Assembly: GCA_963751665.1 (NCBI GenBank)
Contig: CAVVVF010000001.1
Span: 372,001 to 436,000, forward strand
Origin: AC-69 sp963751665
GTDB taxonomy: Bacteria; Actinomycetota; UBA4738; HRBIN12
DNA: 64,000 nucleotides
Direction: 5' to 3'
Shown in pieces: positions 55,862 to 63,725 of the stretch. The translations under genes and the position numbers were made by a program. The notes beneath the pieces were generated by a model, which had not been told where the DNA came from, made no database searches, and worked only from the letters and a program-made list of their open reading frames with translations. Every line of letters starts with the position of its first letter. Position 1 is the stretch's first letter.

Positions 55862-57182
55862 CTGCCCGCAGCCGCCTCGCATCCCGGATCGTCCGTCCGA
55901 AGGCTCCGTCGACCGCGGCGATCTGGAGCTTTCCCAGCTCGATGTTCATCGCGGTGACGTTGGCCGGGTCCAAGGCATGCAGTATCCGATCGCGGATGTA
56001 GCCGAGGGTGAAGACGTCGCCCCTGACGGCGGCATCGTCGCGTGCCGCCGCGTCGACCAGGACCTGCGCGGCCCACAGGTCGAAGCGGGCCAGGTTCACC
56101 TCGTACGCGGGCCGGTACCGAAGCTCCAGGTCAAGGGTGGACTGGGTAACATCGATCGCGGCCTGGCGAGCCCGGGTGGTGTCGCGAGCGCGAACGGCTC
56201 GGTCGAGCGCGCCGAGGGAATCGATCATCTTCGGGCGGATCAACGTCGGAACCTCCCCCGCCCCGTAGGTGGCCCACGCAGCCTTCATCCGGCCCAGCGC
56301 GGTCGTTGCCGAGGGCCAATCCCCGGACCGGGCAGCATCCAGGATGGCGGTTCCGCCCTGCTCCAGGGTCACGAGCTCGGCCGGCAAGGGACCCTCCGCG
56401 GCATCGGTTGGCACGGCGAGGGCAAGCGCCTCGACGTCTCCTCCGCCGGAGGTATAGAACTCGCCGTACCCGGGAGCGAACAGCTTGTTCTCGGTCTTTC
56501 CGTCCATGTGCAGCTCCTGGCCCACCATGCCGCCGTGGATGGGGCCGAGCGGGCCCTCGAACGTCCGGTCGACGGACGTCACGGTGACTTGCTCGAAGGC
56601 GATGCCGGGGTTGTTCTCCGTCCGATAGGCGTTCCCGACCTTGGGGTCCCCGGGCATGATCATCGCCCCTGGGCCGTCCTTGCCCACGATCCAGGTGCCT
56701 TCCTTCGTGACGATGGCCCGTGCTCGAAGTCGGCGACGTCCTCGCCGAAGTACCAGACCGAGCCGTCGTCGGCCTGGGCGTAGAGGTCGTACGCGACCTC
56801 CTGGATCCGCCCACCGAGATAGGCCATGTACTGGGAGACGAGCGTCTCGATCCGCTGGCCCTCCCACTGCACGATCCTGGTGTCGGGGAGCAGCGTGACC
56901 TCGGTCCGGAACGGCTTGCCGTCGACGTGGCCCAGGAACAGGACCGACTCCTGCTTCGACACCGGGAACAGCGGGTTCGTGACCTCGGTGGGATGCGAGA
57001 AAGTCGGTACGCGAAGGTCCACCCGTTGGCTCTCCGCGGCCACGGCGACGTGCGGCACGACCGGCTGGGGGATATCCCTTGACTCGTGGGAAGCCGAGAC
57101 GGTGGCCTGGCCGCCGCCACCGGTGCACGCGCCGATCAGGAGCGTCGCCGCCAACCCGGTCGCTGAGGAGCCTGGTCCGCAT
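55842..57182 (-). CDS. Secreted lipoprotein of unknown family, frameshifted, paralogue of the next gene
   Basis: About 445 residues. The N-terminus is MRTRLL then GLAATLLIGACTGGG after one indel near 57150, a lipoprotein signal with lipobox IGAC. The central domain (TNPLFPVSKQESVLFLGHVD, YDLYAQADDGSVWYFGEDVA, TKEGTWIVGKDGPGAMIMPG) aligns visibly with the neighbouring 249-residue protein. A second, helical domain from about residue 260 (VTLEQGGTAILDAARSGDWP, LELRYRPAYEVNLARFDLWA) is unique to this copy. Another indel lies near 56720. No catalytic motif is apparent. It overlaps lacI convergently. Both paralogues lie downstream of the two-component genes on the same strand. Confidence 0.7.
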   Translation of the reverse strand: MRTRLLSDRVGGDAPDRRVHRWRRPGHRLGFPRVKGYPPAGRAARRRGRGEPTGGPSRTDFLASHRGHEPAVPGVEAGVGPVPGPRRRQAVPDRGHAAPRHQDRAVGGPADRDARLPVHGLSRWADPGGRVRPLRPGRRRLGLVLRRGRRRLRARAIVTKEGTWIVGKDGPGAMIMPGDPKVGNAYRTENNPGIAFEQVTVTSVDRTFEGPLGPIHGGMVGQELHMDGKTENKLFAPGYGEFYTSGGGDVEALALAVPTDAAEGPLPAELVTLEQGGTAILDAARSGDWPSATTALGRMKAAWATYGAGEVPTLIRPKMIDSLGALDRAVRARDTTRARQAAIDVTQSTLDLELRYRPAYEVNLARFDLWAAQVLVDAAARDDAAVRGDVFTLGYIRDRILHALDPANVTAMNIELGKLQIAAVDGAFGRTIRDARRLRAVTAGLV

Positions 57183-57201
57183 GTCGAACTCCCTTGGCCG
57201 G

Positions 57202-57951
57202 CTAGATGGAAGGCGGTGTGAAGCGGACGAGCTCTTCCCGGTCGGAGCCCCCGGAGATGCTGAGGGCCAACACGACGCCGATCCCCTGCGCGTAGAGCTT
57301 GTACTCGAGAGCCCGACGATGGAGCGGCGTGGTCTCCTTGGTCAGCAGGACGTCGCGGAAGTGCCCGAATGGGACCTGTGCCTGCTCGACCAGGCTCAGG
57401 ATCTCGGCGGCGTCCTCAGCCTCCCCCGCGTAGTACTCCTGCCGGTAGGACAGGCCGACCTGCCGGTCCGCGGGCATGACGACGCCCGGCTGCGCCCCAT
57501 CCACTCCCGCTTCCCACGACCCCGCCGTGCTGACGACCTTTCCGTTCTCGAACTCCTTCGTGTTCTCGCCCAGGTACCACACGTTCCCGCAGGTGTCCTG
57601 GGCGTACCAGTCGTAGGTGTTCTCCACCAGATGACCCTTCTCGGTGGCGACGTCGTGGACCACGATGGCGGCGATGCCCAGGATCTGCTTCGAGTGCGTC
57701 GTGACGGTCACCGTGATCTTCTGCGAGGAGCCCGTCGGATCGGTCTCGCGGTACACCCACTTGGCGCCCCGCAGGAACGGGAGATACGGATTGTCGATCT
57801 GGGCAATGAAGTCGGCGGGATCCAGGGTCACCGGGTCGCTCCCCTGCGGGAGCGGCCGGGGACACGCCGCAGCGGCGGTGGCGATCCCACCCTGCAAGCC
57901 CCCGATGAGGAGCATGACCGCGATGCCGGCCCCTGCAAGCTTGCGATTCAT
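57202..57951 (-). CDS. Secreted protein of unknown family, paralogue
   Basis: A 249-residue exported protein; MNRKLAGAGIAVMLLIGGLQ and GIATAAAACP form a signal peptide, cleaved near AAA or lipidated less likely. NPYLPFLRGAKWVYRETDPT, YDWYAQDTCGNVWYLGENTK and WEAGVDGAQPGVVMPADRQV are the segments shared with the upstream-coordinate paralogue at 55842. Aromatic and Gly-Asn rich strands point to a beta-rich domain. No enzyme motif is seen. ATG 57951 has GAGGAGGAAGC before it. The end at 57202 is 20 bp from the paralogue's start. Frame intact. Confidence 0.75.
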   Translation of the reverse strand: MNRKLAGAGIAVMLLIGGLQGGIATAAAACPRPLPQGSDPVTLDPADFIAQIDNPYLPFLRGAKWVYRETDPTGSSQKITVTVTTHSKQILGIAAIVVHDVATEKGHLVENTYDWYAQDTCGNVWYLGENTKEFENGKVVSTAGSWEAGVDGAQPGVVMPADRQVGLSYRQEYYAGEAEDAAEILSLVEQAQVPFGHFRDVLLTKETTPLHRRALEYKLYAQGIGVVLALSISGGSDREELVRFTPPSI

Positions 57952-58035
57952 CGCTTCCTCCTCGTCGATGAACTGCGTCGGACCACACGATGCTCCGTGC
58001 ACGGTGAGATGACGATGAGCTGGGCATGAGCGGCC

Positions 58036-59403
58036 TCAATCCGGGATGCGCAGCGTGACAGCTGCACCACCTCCCGATCGGTTCGTCGCTTTCACCGTTC
58101 CGCCGTGGGCCTCGGCCACGGCTCGTACGATGGCCAGCCCCAGCCCCGCGCCTCCGTCACCGTCCGGCTGCGACCGGGAGTCATCTGGCCGAGCGAACGG
58201 CTCGAAGGCGTTGCGGAGGAACGCAGCCGGGAACCCCTCGCCAGTATCCCGAACCTCCAGGCACAGGGAGCCGTCGGCGTGAACGACCTCCACGGTCACC
58301 GTCCCCTTGGGCGGCGTGGAATGGAGGGCGTTGTCCAGCAGGTTCCCCACGGCCTGCCGGAGGCGGAGCGAATCGACGTTCGCCCGGAGTCCCGGCTGCA
58401 CACGAGCCTCGATGGACACGCCGGCCTTCGCGGCTCGCGCGGCGAAGGCCTCGATCTCGACACCGACGAGCTCGGCCACGTCGACCTCCTCGCGCCGCAC
58501 CGGGACCCGGCCCCGGTCCGCTCGGGCCAGGACCAGGAGGTCCTCGGCCAGCCGGGCCAGCCGCTCTGTCTCCTCGGCGGCGCTTCGAAGCGCCGCCTCG
58601 AGCTCCTCCACGCTGCGAGCGCGTCGGAGCGCCAGGTCGAGTTCGACCCGGAGGTTCGCTAGCGGCGTCCGAAGCTCGTGGCTGGCCTCGTCCACGAACC
58701 GCCGTTCCCGCTGGAGCGCCTGTTCCAGGCGATCGAGCATCTCGTTCAGGGTCTCCCCCAGCCTGGCGACCTCGTCGCCGGTTCCCGCTTGCGGGAGCCG
58801 GCGGCCCGGCTCGGATGCGGAGATGGCCGCGGCCTCGACCCGCATCCGCTCGACCGGTCGGAGCGCCGCACCCGCCACCACCCACCCGACTCCGCCGGCC
58901 AGGATCAGGGCCAGGGGGCCTCCGATCGCCATGAGCCTGGCAAGGCGGGCCAGGGCCTCTTGTTGGTCGTCGAGGGACGCCCCCACTACCAGCACCCGTC
59001 CGTCGGGAGCCCGCACCGCCAGGAGCCGAGCATCGACCGGCTCAGCCACGGTCTGCGCTTGGCGTTCGAGGAACCGCGGCCCCCGCAGACCGGCCACCTC
59101 GGCCTCGGTGAGGAGCGGAGCGGTCCGTAGGCCCGGGGAGGATTGGATGACCACCGCGCCGGGGCCGAGGACCTGTGCGAACGCGTCGCCGGGATCGATC
59201 AGGCCGCCTCCTTCCCCTAGCGCCCCATCCGATCGCAACAGGTTCGGCAGGAGGGCCGCCGCCCGGGACTCGAGTCCGGAGTCCACGGCCTCCAACAGAT
59301 CGGCCCGAAGCCGCAGGTACAGGAACGCTCCGGAGACCGCCAGGACCACGGCCATGAGGGCCGCCGAGATGAGCGTGAGCCTAGCCCTGATCGGTAGCCG
59401 CAT
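58036..59403 (-). CDS. Two-component sensor histidine kinase
   Basis: A 455-residue membrane kinase. Membrane helices lie at about residues 11-30 and 158-180, flanking an extracytoplasmic sensor of about 125 residues without recognised fold. HAMP follows (LRPVERMRVEAAAISASEPG), then the H-box FVDEASHELRTPLANLRVEL with phospho-His242. The HATPase_c domain has the N-box LRQAVGNLLDNALHSTPPKG, G1 VRDTGEGFPAAFL and G2 DGGAGLGLAIVRAVAEAHGG. It starts inside the response-regulator gene (23-bp overlap), so both are one unit. The signal is unknown. Frame intact. Confidence 0.93.
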   Translation of the reverse strand: MRLPIRARLTLISAALMAVVLAVSGAFLYLRLRADLLEAVDSGLESRAAALLPNLLRSDGALGEGGGLIDPGDAFAQVLGPGAVVIQSSPGLRTAPLLTEAEVAGLRGPRFLERQAQTVAEPVDARLLAVRAPDGRVLVVGASLDDQQEALARLARLMAIGGPLALILAGGVGWVVAGAALRPVERMRVEAAAISASEPGRRLPQAGTGDEVARLGETLNEMLDRLEQALQRERRFVDEASHELRTPLANLRVELDLALRRARSVEELEAALRSAAEETERLARLAEDLLVLARADRGRVPVRREEVDVAELVGVEIEAFAARAAKAGVSIEARVQPGLRANVDSLRLRQAVGNLLDNALHSTPPKGTVTVEVVHADGSLCLEVRDTGEGFPAAFLRNAFEPFARPDDSRSQPDGDGGAGLGLAIVRAVAEAHGGTVKATNRSGGGAAVTLRIPD

Positions 59404-60085
59404 CCCCGGGCTCCTCCCTGAGGCGGTAGCCAGCCCCTCGGACGGTCTCGATGGAGCCCGACCCGAAGGGGCGATCGACCTTCTCCCGCAGGTACCGGAC
59501 GTAGACGTCCACCACGTTCGAGTCGCCCTCGTAAGCGAAGTCCCACACGTGGTCGATCAGCCGGGTGCGGGACAGGACCTCCCCGGGATGTCGCATGAAG
59601 TACTCGAGCAGGGCGAACTCCTTGGCCGTGAGCTCGACGCGGGTGCCAGCCCGGCTCACTCGACGGGTCGCAGGATCCAGGGTGAGGTCCCCCACCGCCA
59701 GGAACGGCGGACGCTCGGTGGCCCCCCGGCGGACCATGGCGCGCAGTCGCGCCAGGAGCTCCGCGAACGAGAACGGTTTCGTCAGATAGTCGTCGGCCCC
59801 GGCGTCGAGCCCCGACACGCGGTCGGGGACGGCGTCCCGGGCGGTCAGCATGAGCACGGGGCTCCACCGCCCCGCGGCCCGGAGCCTCCTGCATACCTCG
59901 AAGCCGTCGATGTCGGGGAGCATGATGTCGAGGACCACGGCGTCGTAGGGATTCTCCGAGGCGAGCCACAGAGCGTCGTGTCCAGTGCCGGACATGTCGA
60001 CCGCGTAGCCCTCCTCCTCGAGACCCCGCTTGAGGAGGCCGGCCATCTTGACCTCGTCCTCCACCACCAGCACCCGCACGCGCAC
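59381..60085 (-). CDS. OmpR-family response regulator
   Basis: A 234-residue response regulator. The receiver domain has the acidic pair in VLVVEDEVKM, phospho-Asp53 in AVVLDIMLPDIDGFEVC, Thr in VLMLTARDA and Lys in DYLTKPFSFAELLARL. The winged-helix effector domain reads VELTAKEFALLEYFMRHPGE, LSRTRLIDHVWDFAYEGDSN and VVDVYVRYLREKVDRPFGSG. It overlaps the kinase gene by 23 bp and is transcribed first. The adjacent pair of secreted paralogues is a plausible target, by position only. Frame intact; the promoter should lie in the gap to tRNA-Leu. Confidence 0.94.
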   Translation of the reverse strand: MRVRVLVVEDEVKMAGLLKRGLEEEGYAVDMSGTGHDALWLASENPYDAVVLDIMLPDIDGFEVCRRLRAAGRWSPVLMLTARDAVPDRVSGLDAGADDYLTKPFSFAELLARLRAMVRRGATERPPFLAVGDLTLDPATRRVSRAGTRVELTAKEFALLEYFMRHPGEVLSRTRLIDHVWDFAYEGDSNVVDVYVRYLREKVDRPFGSGSIETVRGAGYRLREEPGDAATDQG

Positions 60086-60155
60086 CTCCCGGTGGGGGAA
60101 GCGTAGCCCCGAGCGGTGAGAGGAAGATGAGAGGGTTGGATCGGTTGTAGTCAGT

Positions 60156-60244
60156 TGGTGTCGGAGCGGGGATTTGAACCCCGACGGGCTATGCGCCCAC
60201 TAGGCCCTCAACCTAGCGCGTCTACCTAGTTCCGCCACTCCGAC
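60156..60244 (-). tRNA. tRNA-Leu (anticodon GAG)
   Basis: Acceptor arms GTCGGAG and CTCCGAC pair over 7 bp; the anticodon stem is CTAGG/CCTAG with loop TTGAGGG, giving anticodon GAG. A long variable arm (class II) and the T arm with GGTTCAAATCC are present. The discriminator A and CCA (60156-60159) are encoded in the genome. SecG lies just upstream on the same strand, the same order as secG-leuU in E. coli, where leuU also reads GAG. Confidence 0.95.
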
Positions 60245-60255
60245 GGGCGAGAGGG

Positions 60256-60261
60256 ATTCTA
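60256..60261 (-). promoter_or_regulatory. Candidate -10 box for tRNA-Leu
   Basis: On the minus strand TAGAAT lies 11 bp before the first base of the mature tRNA, the right place for a start site close to the tRNA 5' end. No good -35 box is visible, since the sequence upstream is the end of secG. Read-through from secG is an alternative. Confidence 0.35.
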
Positions 60262-60284
60262 CAACCGCTTCTGGCGGGCCCGGC

Positions 60285-60512
60285 CTACTTCCCCCACTGC
60301 CAGGACAGCCAGAACGTGGAAAGGCCGAAGATGATGGCCGTAACCACGGTGATCTTGTCCAGGCGGCGCTCCAGGGAGGTCCCTCCGGTCAGGCTGCTGG
60401 TGCCCCCGAACATGTCGGACAGCCCGCTCCCACGGCCCGAGTGCAGCAGGATGAAGACGATCAGGAACAGCGACGAGCCGATGTTCAGCGCCAGCGCGGC
60501 GACGTTCAGCAT
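60285..60512 (-). CDS. secG: Protein translocase subunit SecG
   Basis: A 75-residue SecYEG subunit with two membrane helices: NVAALALNIGSSLFLIVFIL at the N-terminus and ITVVTAIIFGLSTFWLSWQW at the C-terminus. The connecting loop has the family's HSGRGSGLSDMFGGTSSLTG, with the G-G-L-S-x-x-F-G-G-x pattern. It ends WGK, 40 bp before tRNA-Leu. The dppF gene ends 10 bp upstream of its start codon, so it may be read from the peptide-transporter promoter or its own. Frame intact. Confidence 0.9.
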   Translation of the reverse strand: MLNVAALALNIGSSLFLIVFILLHSGRGSGLSDMFGGTSSLTGGTSLERRLDKITVVTAIIFGLSTFWLSWQWGK

Positions 60513-60521
60513 GGGCCCAGT

Positions 60522-61616
60522 CTAGCCCGCGTCCACCTGGATGACCGCCCGGTCCGGCAACGGGAAGTGGCACGCCGCCACCTGCCCGGGGTGCTGAGGC
60601 GTGAGCTCGGGTTCCTCGTCCTTGCACCGCGGGTGGGGCTGGTCACCCAAGCCCTGCGCGATCGACATGGCCCGGCTCTGGGGGCACCGGGGGTGGAACC
60701 GGCATCCCGACGGGGGGTCGATGGGCGAGGGGACGTCGCCCTCCAGGATGATCCGCTTCTTCTGGGCGGCCAGGTCGGGGTCGGCGATGGGGACCGCCGA
60801 GAGCAGCGCCCCCGAATACGGGTGCTTGGGGTCCCTGTACAGGGTGTCACCGGATGCCATCTCCACGATCTTGCCCAGGTACATCACGGCGACCCGGTCC
60901 GACACGTGCTTGACCACCGACAGGTCGTGGGCGATGAACAGGTACGTCAGGTTGAACTCCTCCTGGAGGTCCTCCAGGAGGTTCAGGATCTGGGCCTGGA
61001 TCGACACGTCCAGCGCCGAGACCGGCTCGTCGCACACGATGAGCTTGGGCCGGAGCGCGAGCGACCGGGCCACCCCAATCCGCTGGCGCTGCCCGCCGGA
61101 GAACTCGTGGGGATACCGGTTGTAGTGCTCGGGATTCAGGCCCACCAGCTCCATGAGCTGCTGGACCTCGCTCTTGATCTTGTTCTTGGGGATGGTCTTG
61201 TGCAGCCGGTAGGGGGCCCCGACGATGCTTCCCACGGTCTTTCGGGGGTTCAGCGAGGCGTAGGGGTCCTGGAAGATCATCTGCATTTCTCGCCGGATCA
61301 GGCGAAGCTCCTTGCCCTTCAGCTTCGTGATGTCGCGGCCCTCGAAGAAGACGGATCCGTCGGTGGTGTCGAACAGGCGCATGGTCACCCGAGCCAGCGT
61401 GGACTTGCCGCAGCCCGTCTCCCCCACCAGACCCAGGGTCTCCCCCGGATAGACCTCCAAGTCGACGCCGTCCACGGCATGCACGTCGCCGACGTGCTTC
61501 TGGAAGATGATGCCCCGGTTGATGGGGAAGTACTTCTTCACACCGACCAGCTTCACCAGCGGCTGCACCCCCTGGCGCTCGGATGGCGCCTGGCGCTCGG
61601 AGACGGTCACACTCAC
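60522..61616 (-). CDS. Oligopeptide/dipeptide ABC transporter ATP-binding protein (DppF/OppF)
   Basis: A 364-residue ATPase energising peptide import. GLVGETGCGKSTLARVTMRL is Walker A, the Q-loop is in MQMIFQDPYASLNPRKTVG, the signature PHEFSGGQRQRIGVARSLAL, Walker B LIVCDEPVSALDVSIQAQIL, and the H-loop LFIAHDLSVVKHVSDRV. The C-terminal oligo_HPY domain has GALLSAVPIADPDLAAQKKR and CRFHPRCPQSRAMSI with cysteines that may hold an Fe-S cluster. GTG 61616 overlaps the DppD stop by four bases. The second membrane permease DppC is not found between dppB and dppD. Frame intact. Confidence 0.92.
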   Translation of the reverse strand: MSVTVSERQAPSERQGVQPLVKLVGVKKYFPINRGIIFQKHVGDVHAVDGVDLEVYPGETLGLVGETGCGKSTLARVTMRLFDTTDGSVFFEGRDITKLKGKELRLIRREMQMIFQDPYASLNPRKTVGSIVGAPYRLHKTIPKNKIKSEVQQLMELVGLNPEHYNRYPHEFSGGQRQRIGVARSLALRPKLIVCDEPVSALDVSIQAQILNLLEDLQEEFNLTYLFIAHDLSVVKHVSDRVAVMYLGKIVEMASGDTLYRDPKHPYSGALLSAVPIADPDLAAQKKRIILEGDVPSPIDPPSGCRFHPRCPQSRAMSIAQGLGDQPHPRCKDEEPELTPQHPGQVAACHFPLPDRAVIQVDAG

Positions 61617-62626
61617 TGGTGCACCATCACCTCCTCCTTGAAGATCCGCTCCTTGTCCTCGAGCGACAGGTGGCAGGCCGAGGCGTGGTGCCCGTCCACC
61701 GGGAGGAGCTGAGGGACCTCGGTGCGACACCGGTCGAAGACGTACGGGCACCGGGGGTGGAACGGGCAGCCGGGCGGAACGAAGATCAGCGAGGGCGGGA
61801 GCCCCTTGATGGGCTTCAGCCGCTCGGTCCGGGGCGCGTCCACCCGCGCGATCGACTGCAGCAGTCCCCAGGTGTAAGGGTGGTCGGCGTCGTAGTAGAT
61901 GTCACGGGCGTAGCCGTACTCCACGGCCTTGCCGGCGTACATCACCTGGATGTTGTCGCAGTGCTCTGCCACCACCCCCAGGTCGTGGGTGATGATGACC
62001 ACCGCGGCGTTGAACTCCTGCTTCAGCCGGTCGATGAGGTCCAGGATCTGGGCCTGGACGGTGACGTCGAGGGCTGTGGTGGGCTCGTCGGCGATGAGCA
62101 GGTCGGGGTTCAGGGACAGGGCCATGGCGATCATGGCCCGCTGGCGCATGCCGCCGGAGAACTCGTGGGGATACTGCCGGGCACGCTCGTCGGGCCGGGG
62201 GATGCCCACCCGGCGGAGCATGTCGATGGCCTGGTCCATGGCCTCCTTCTTGCCGATCTTCCGATGGGCCAGGATGGCCTCGGAGATCTGGTTCCCCACC
62301 TTGTAGAAGGGATGGAGTGAGGTCATGGGGTCCTGGAAGACCATGCCGATCTTTAGGCCACGGATGTTCCGCATCTCCTCCTTGGGGAGCTTGACCAGGT
62401 CCACGCCCTCGAAGATCACCTCCCCCTGGATGTTGGCCTGGCGGGCGTTGATCAGCCCCATCACGGTGAGGAACGACACGCTCTTGCCCGACCCGGACTC
62501 CCCCACGACCCCCAGGGTCTCCCCCGGCATGATGGAGAACGAGACTCCGTCTACCGCCTTGACCAGTCCGTCGTCGGTGGGGAAATGGACCCGCAGGTCC
62601 TTCACCTCGAGCAGCGGCTCAGGCAT
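61613..62626 (-). CDS. Oligopeptide/dipeptide ABC transporter ATP-binding protein (DppD/OppD)
   Basis: A 337-residue ATPase, partner of the downstream DppF. GVVGESGSGKSVSFLTVMGL is Walker A, the Q-loop is in IGMVFQDPMTSLHPFYKVG, the signature is PHEFSGGMRQRAMIAMALSL, Walker B LLIADEPTTALDVTVQAQIL, and ITHDLGVVAEHCDNIQVMYA carries the H-loop. The C-terminal peptide-transporter domain ends with CPFHPRCPYVFDRCRTEVPQ, three cysteines as in DppD. The ATG at 62626 starts MPEPLLEVKDLRV, 38 bp after dppB. Frame intact. Confidence 0.92.
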   Translation of the reverse strand: MPEPLLEVKDLRVHFPTDDGLVKAVDGVSFSIMPGETLGVVGESGSGKSVSFLTVMGLINARQANIQGEVIFEGVDLVKLPKEEMRNIRGLKIGMVFQDPMTSLHPFYKVGNQISEAILAHRKIGKKEAMDQAIDMLRRVGIPRPDERARQYPHEFSGGMRQRAMIAMALSLNPDLLIADEPTTALDVTVQAQILDLIDRLKQEFNAAVVIITHDLGVVAEHCDNIQVMYAGKAVEYGYARDIYYDADHPYTWGLLQSIARVDAPRTERLKPIKGLPPSLIFVPPGCPFHPRCPYVFDRCRTEVPQLLPVDGHHASACHLSLEDKERIFKEEVMVHQ

Positions 62627-62664
62627 CGGGCCTCCTCGGCAGCGTCGTCCTTCGGGCCATCGGC

Positions 62665-63633
62665 CTACGTGTACCGAACGCGAGGGTCGAGGAAGGCGTA
62701 CAGGACGTCCACGACCAGGTTCATGAGCGTGATGAAGAACCCGGCGATGATCGTGATGTCCAGGATGGCGTAGAGGTCACCCGAGCCCACGGACTTGATG
62801 GCGTAGGCCCCGATGCCCGGGATGTTGAACACGGTCTCGGTGATGAAGGCCCCCCCGAGCAGGCCCCCGAGGTCCAGGCCGAACATCGTGACCACGGGGG
62901 TCAGGCTGGCACGCAGGCCGTGCTTCAGGACCACCCTGCGCTCCGACAGGCCCTTGGCCCGGGCCGTGCGGATGTAGTCCTGGCCCATGGTCTCGATGAG
63001 GTTGGCCCGGGTCATTCGGGCGTAGAAGGCCGCGAACAATAGGGCCAGCACGATCCACGGCATGATGAAGTGGGAGAACCACGTACCTACGCCATACTGG
63101 CCGATCGAGTAATAGCCCGAGCCGGGAGCGACCCCCAACTTGAACCAGAAGATGTACAGGAAGAGCGGCCCGATGAAGAACACTGGCGCCGACACCCCGA
63201 ACAGGGCGAACCCCATGGCCAGCCGGTCGAAGACCGACCGGGGCTTCAGAGCCGACAGGATGCCGATGGGGATGCCGATCAACAGCCACACCACCGCTGC
63301 CCCCAGGGCCAGCTGGATCGTGACCAGCAGCCGGCCGAGGATGATGGGCTTCAGGGCCGACCGGGTATTGAACGAGAAGCCCAGGCCGGGCCACCCATAT
63401 TGGTCGCCCAGGAAGATCCGCTTGGTGAACAGGGCGTACTGCACGGGCCACGGATGGTCAAGTCCGAACTGGTGCCGGACCTCGGCCACCAGCTCCGGGG
63501 TGGGTTGCCGGCCGGCGAAGATGATGGCCGGGTCCTTCGACGGCATCACGAAGAAGATCATGTAGCTGATGAAGGTGATCACAAGCAGGACGAAGACCAC
63601 CCACACCAGTCTCCGGACGATGTACCGGCCCAT
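62665..63633 (-). CDS. Oligopeptide/dipeptide ABC transporter permease (DppB/OppB)
   Basis: A 322-residue permease with six helices. MGRYIVRRLVWVVFVLLVIT and FISYMIFFVMPSKDPA are the DppB N-terminus with the conserved first helix; WLLIGIPIGILSALKPRSVF, FGVSAPVFFIGPLFLYIFWF and the loop TARAKGLSERRVVLKHGLRA (EAA-type motif contacting the ATPases) follow. GLDLGGLLGGAFITETVFNI and PGIGAYAIKSVGSGD end the core. It is separated from the dppA stop by 92 bp holding a strong hairpin. The partner DppC permease is not in the window. Frame intact. Confidence 0.92.
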   Translation of the reverse strand: MGRYIVRRLVWVVFVLLVITFISYMIFFVMPSKDPAIIFAGRQPTPELVAEVRHQFGLDHPWPVQYALFTKRIFLGDQYGWPGLGFSFNTRSALKPIILGRLLVTIQLALGAAVVWLLIGIPIGILSALKPRSVFDRLAMGFALFGVSAPVFFIGPLFLYIFWFKLGVAPGSGYYSIGQYGVGTWFSHFIMPWIVLALLFAAFYARMTRANLIETMGQDYIRTARAKGLSERRVVLKHGLRASLTPVVTMFGLDLGGLLGGAFITETVFNIPGIGAYAIKSVGSGDLYAILDITIIAGFFITLMNLVVDVLYAFLDPRVRYT

Positions 63634-63674
63634 GGTCCCTTCAGTCTAATCCTCGTGGCCCGAGGGCGTGATCG

Positions 63675-63705
63675 GGGGCCGCCCGGCCTTCGGCCGGGCG
63701 GCCCC
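63675..63705 (-). terminator. 14-bp hairpin between dppA and dppB
   Basis: GGGGCCGCCCGGCC (63675-63688), loop TTC and GGCCGGGCGGCCCC (63692-63705) pair without mismatch. It lies in the gap after the binding-protein stop and before dppB. No T-tract follows on the minus strand, so an mRNA-stabilising or attenuating hairpin seems likelier than a full terminator. The inositol transporter has a similar hairpin in the same place. Confidence 0.6.
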
Positions 63706-63725
63706 TCCCTCTGCGGTTCCTTGCC

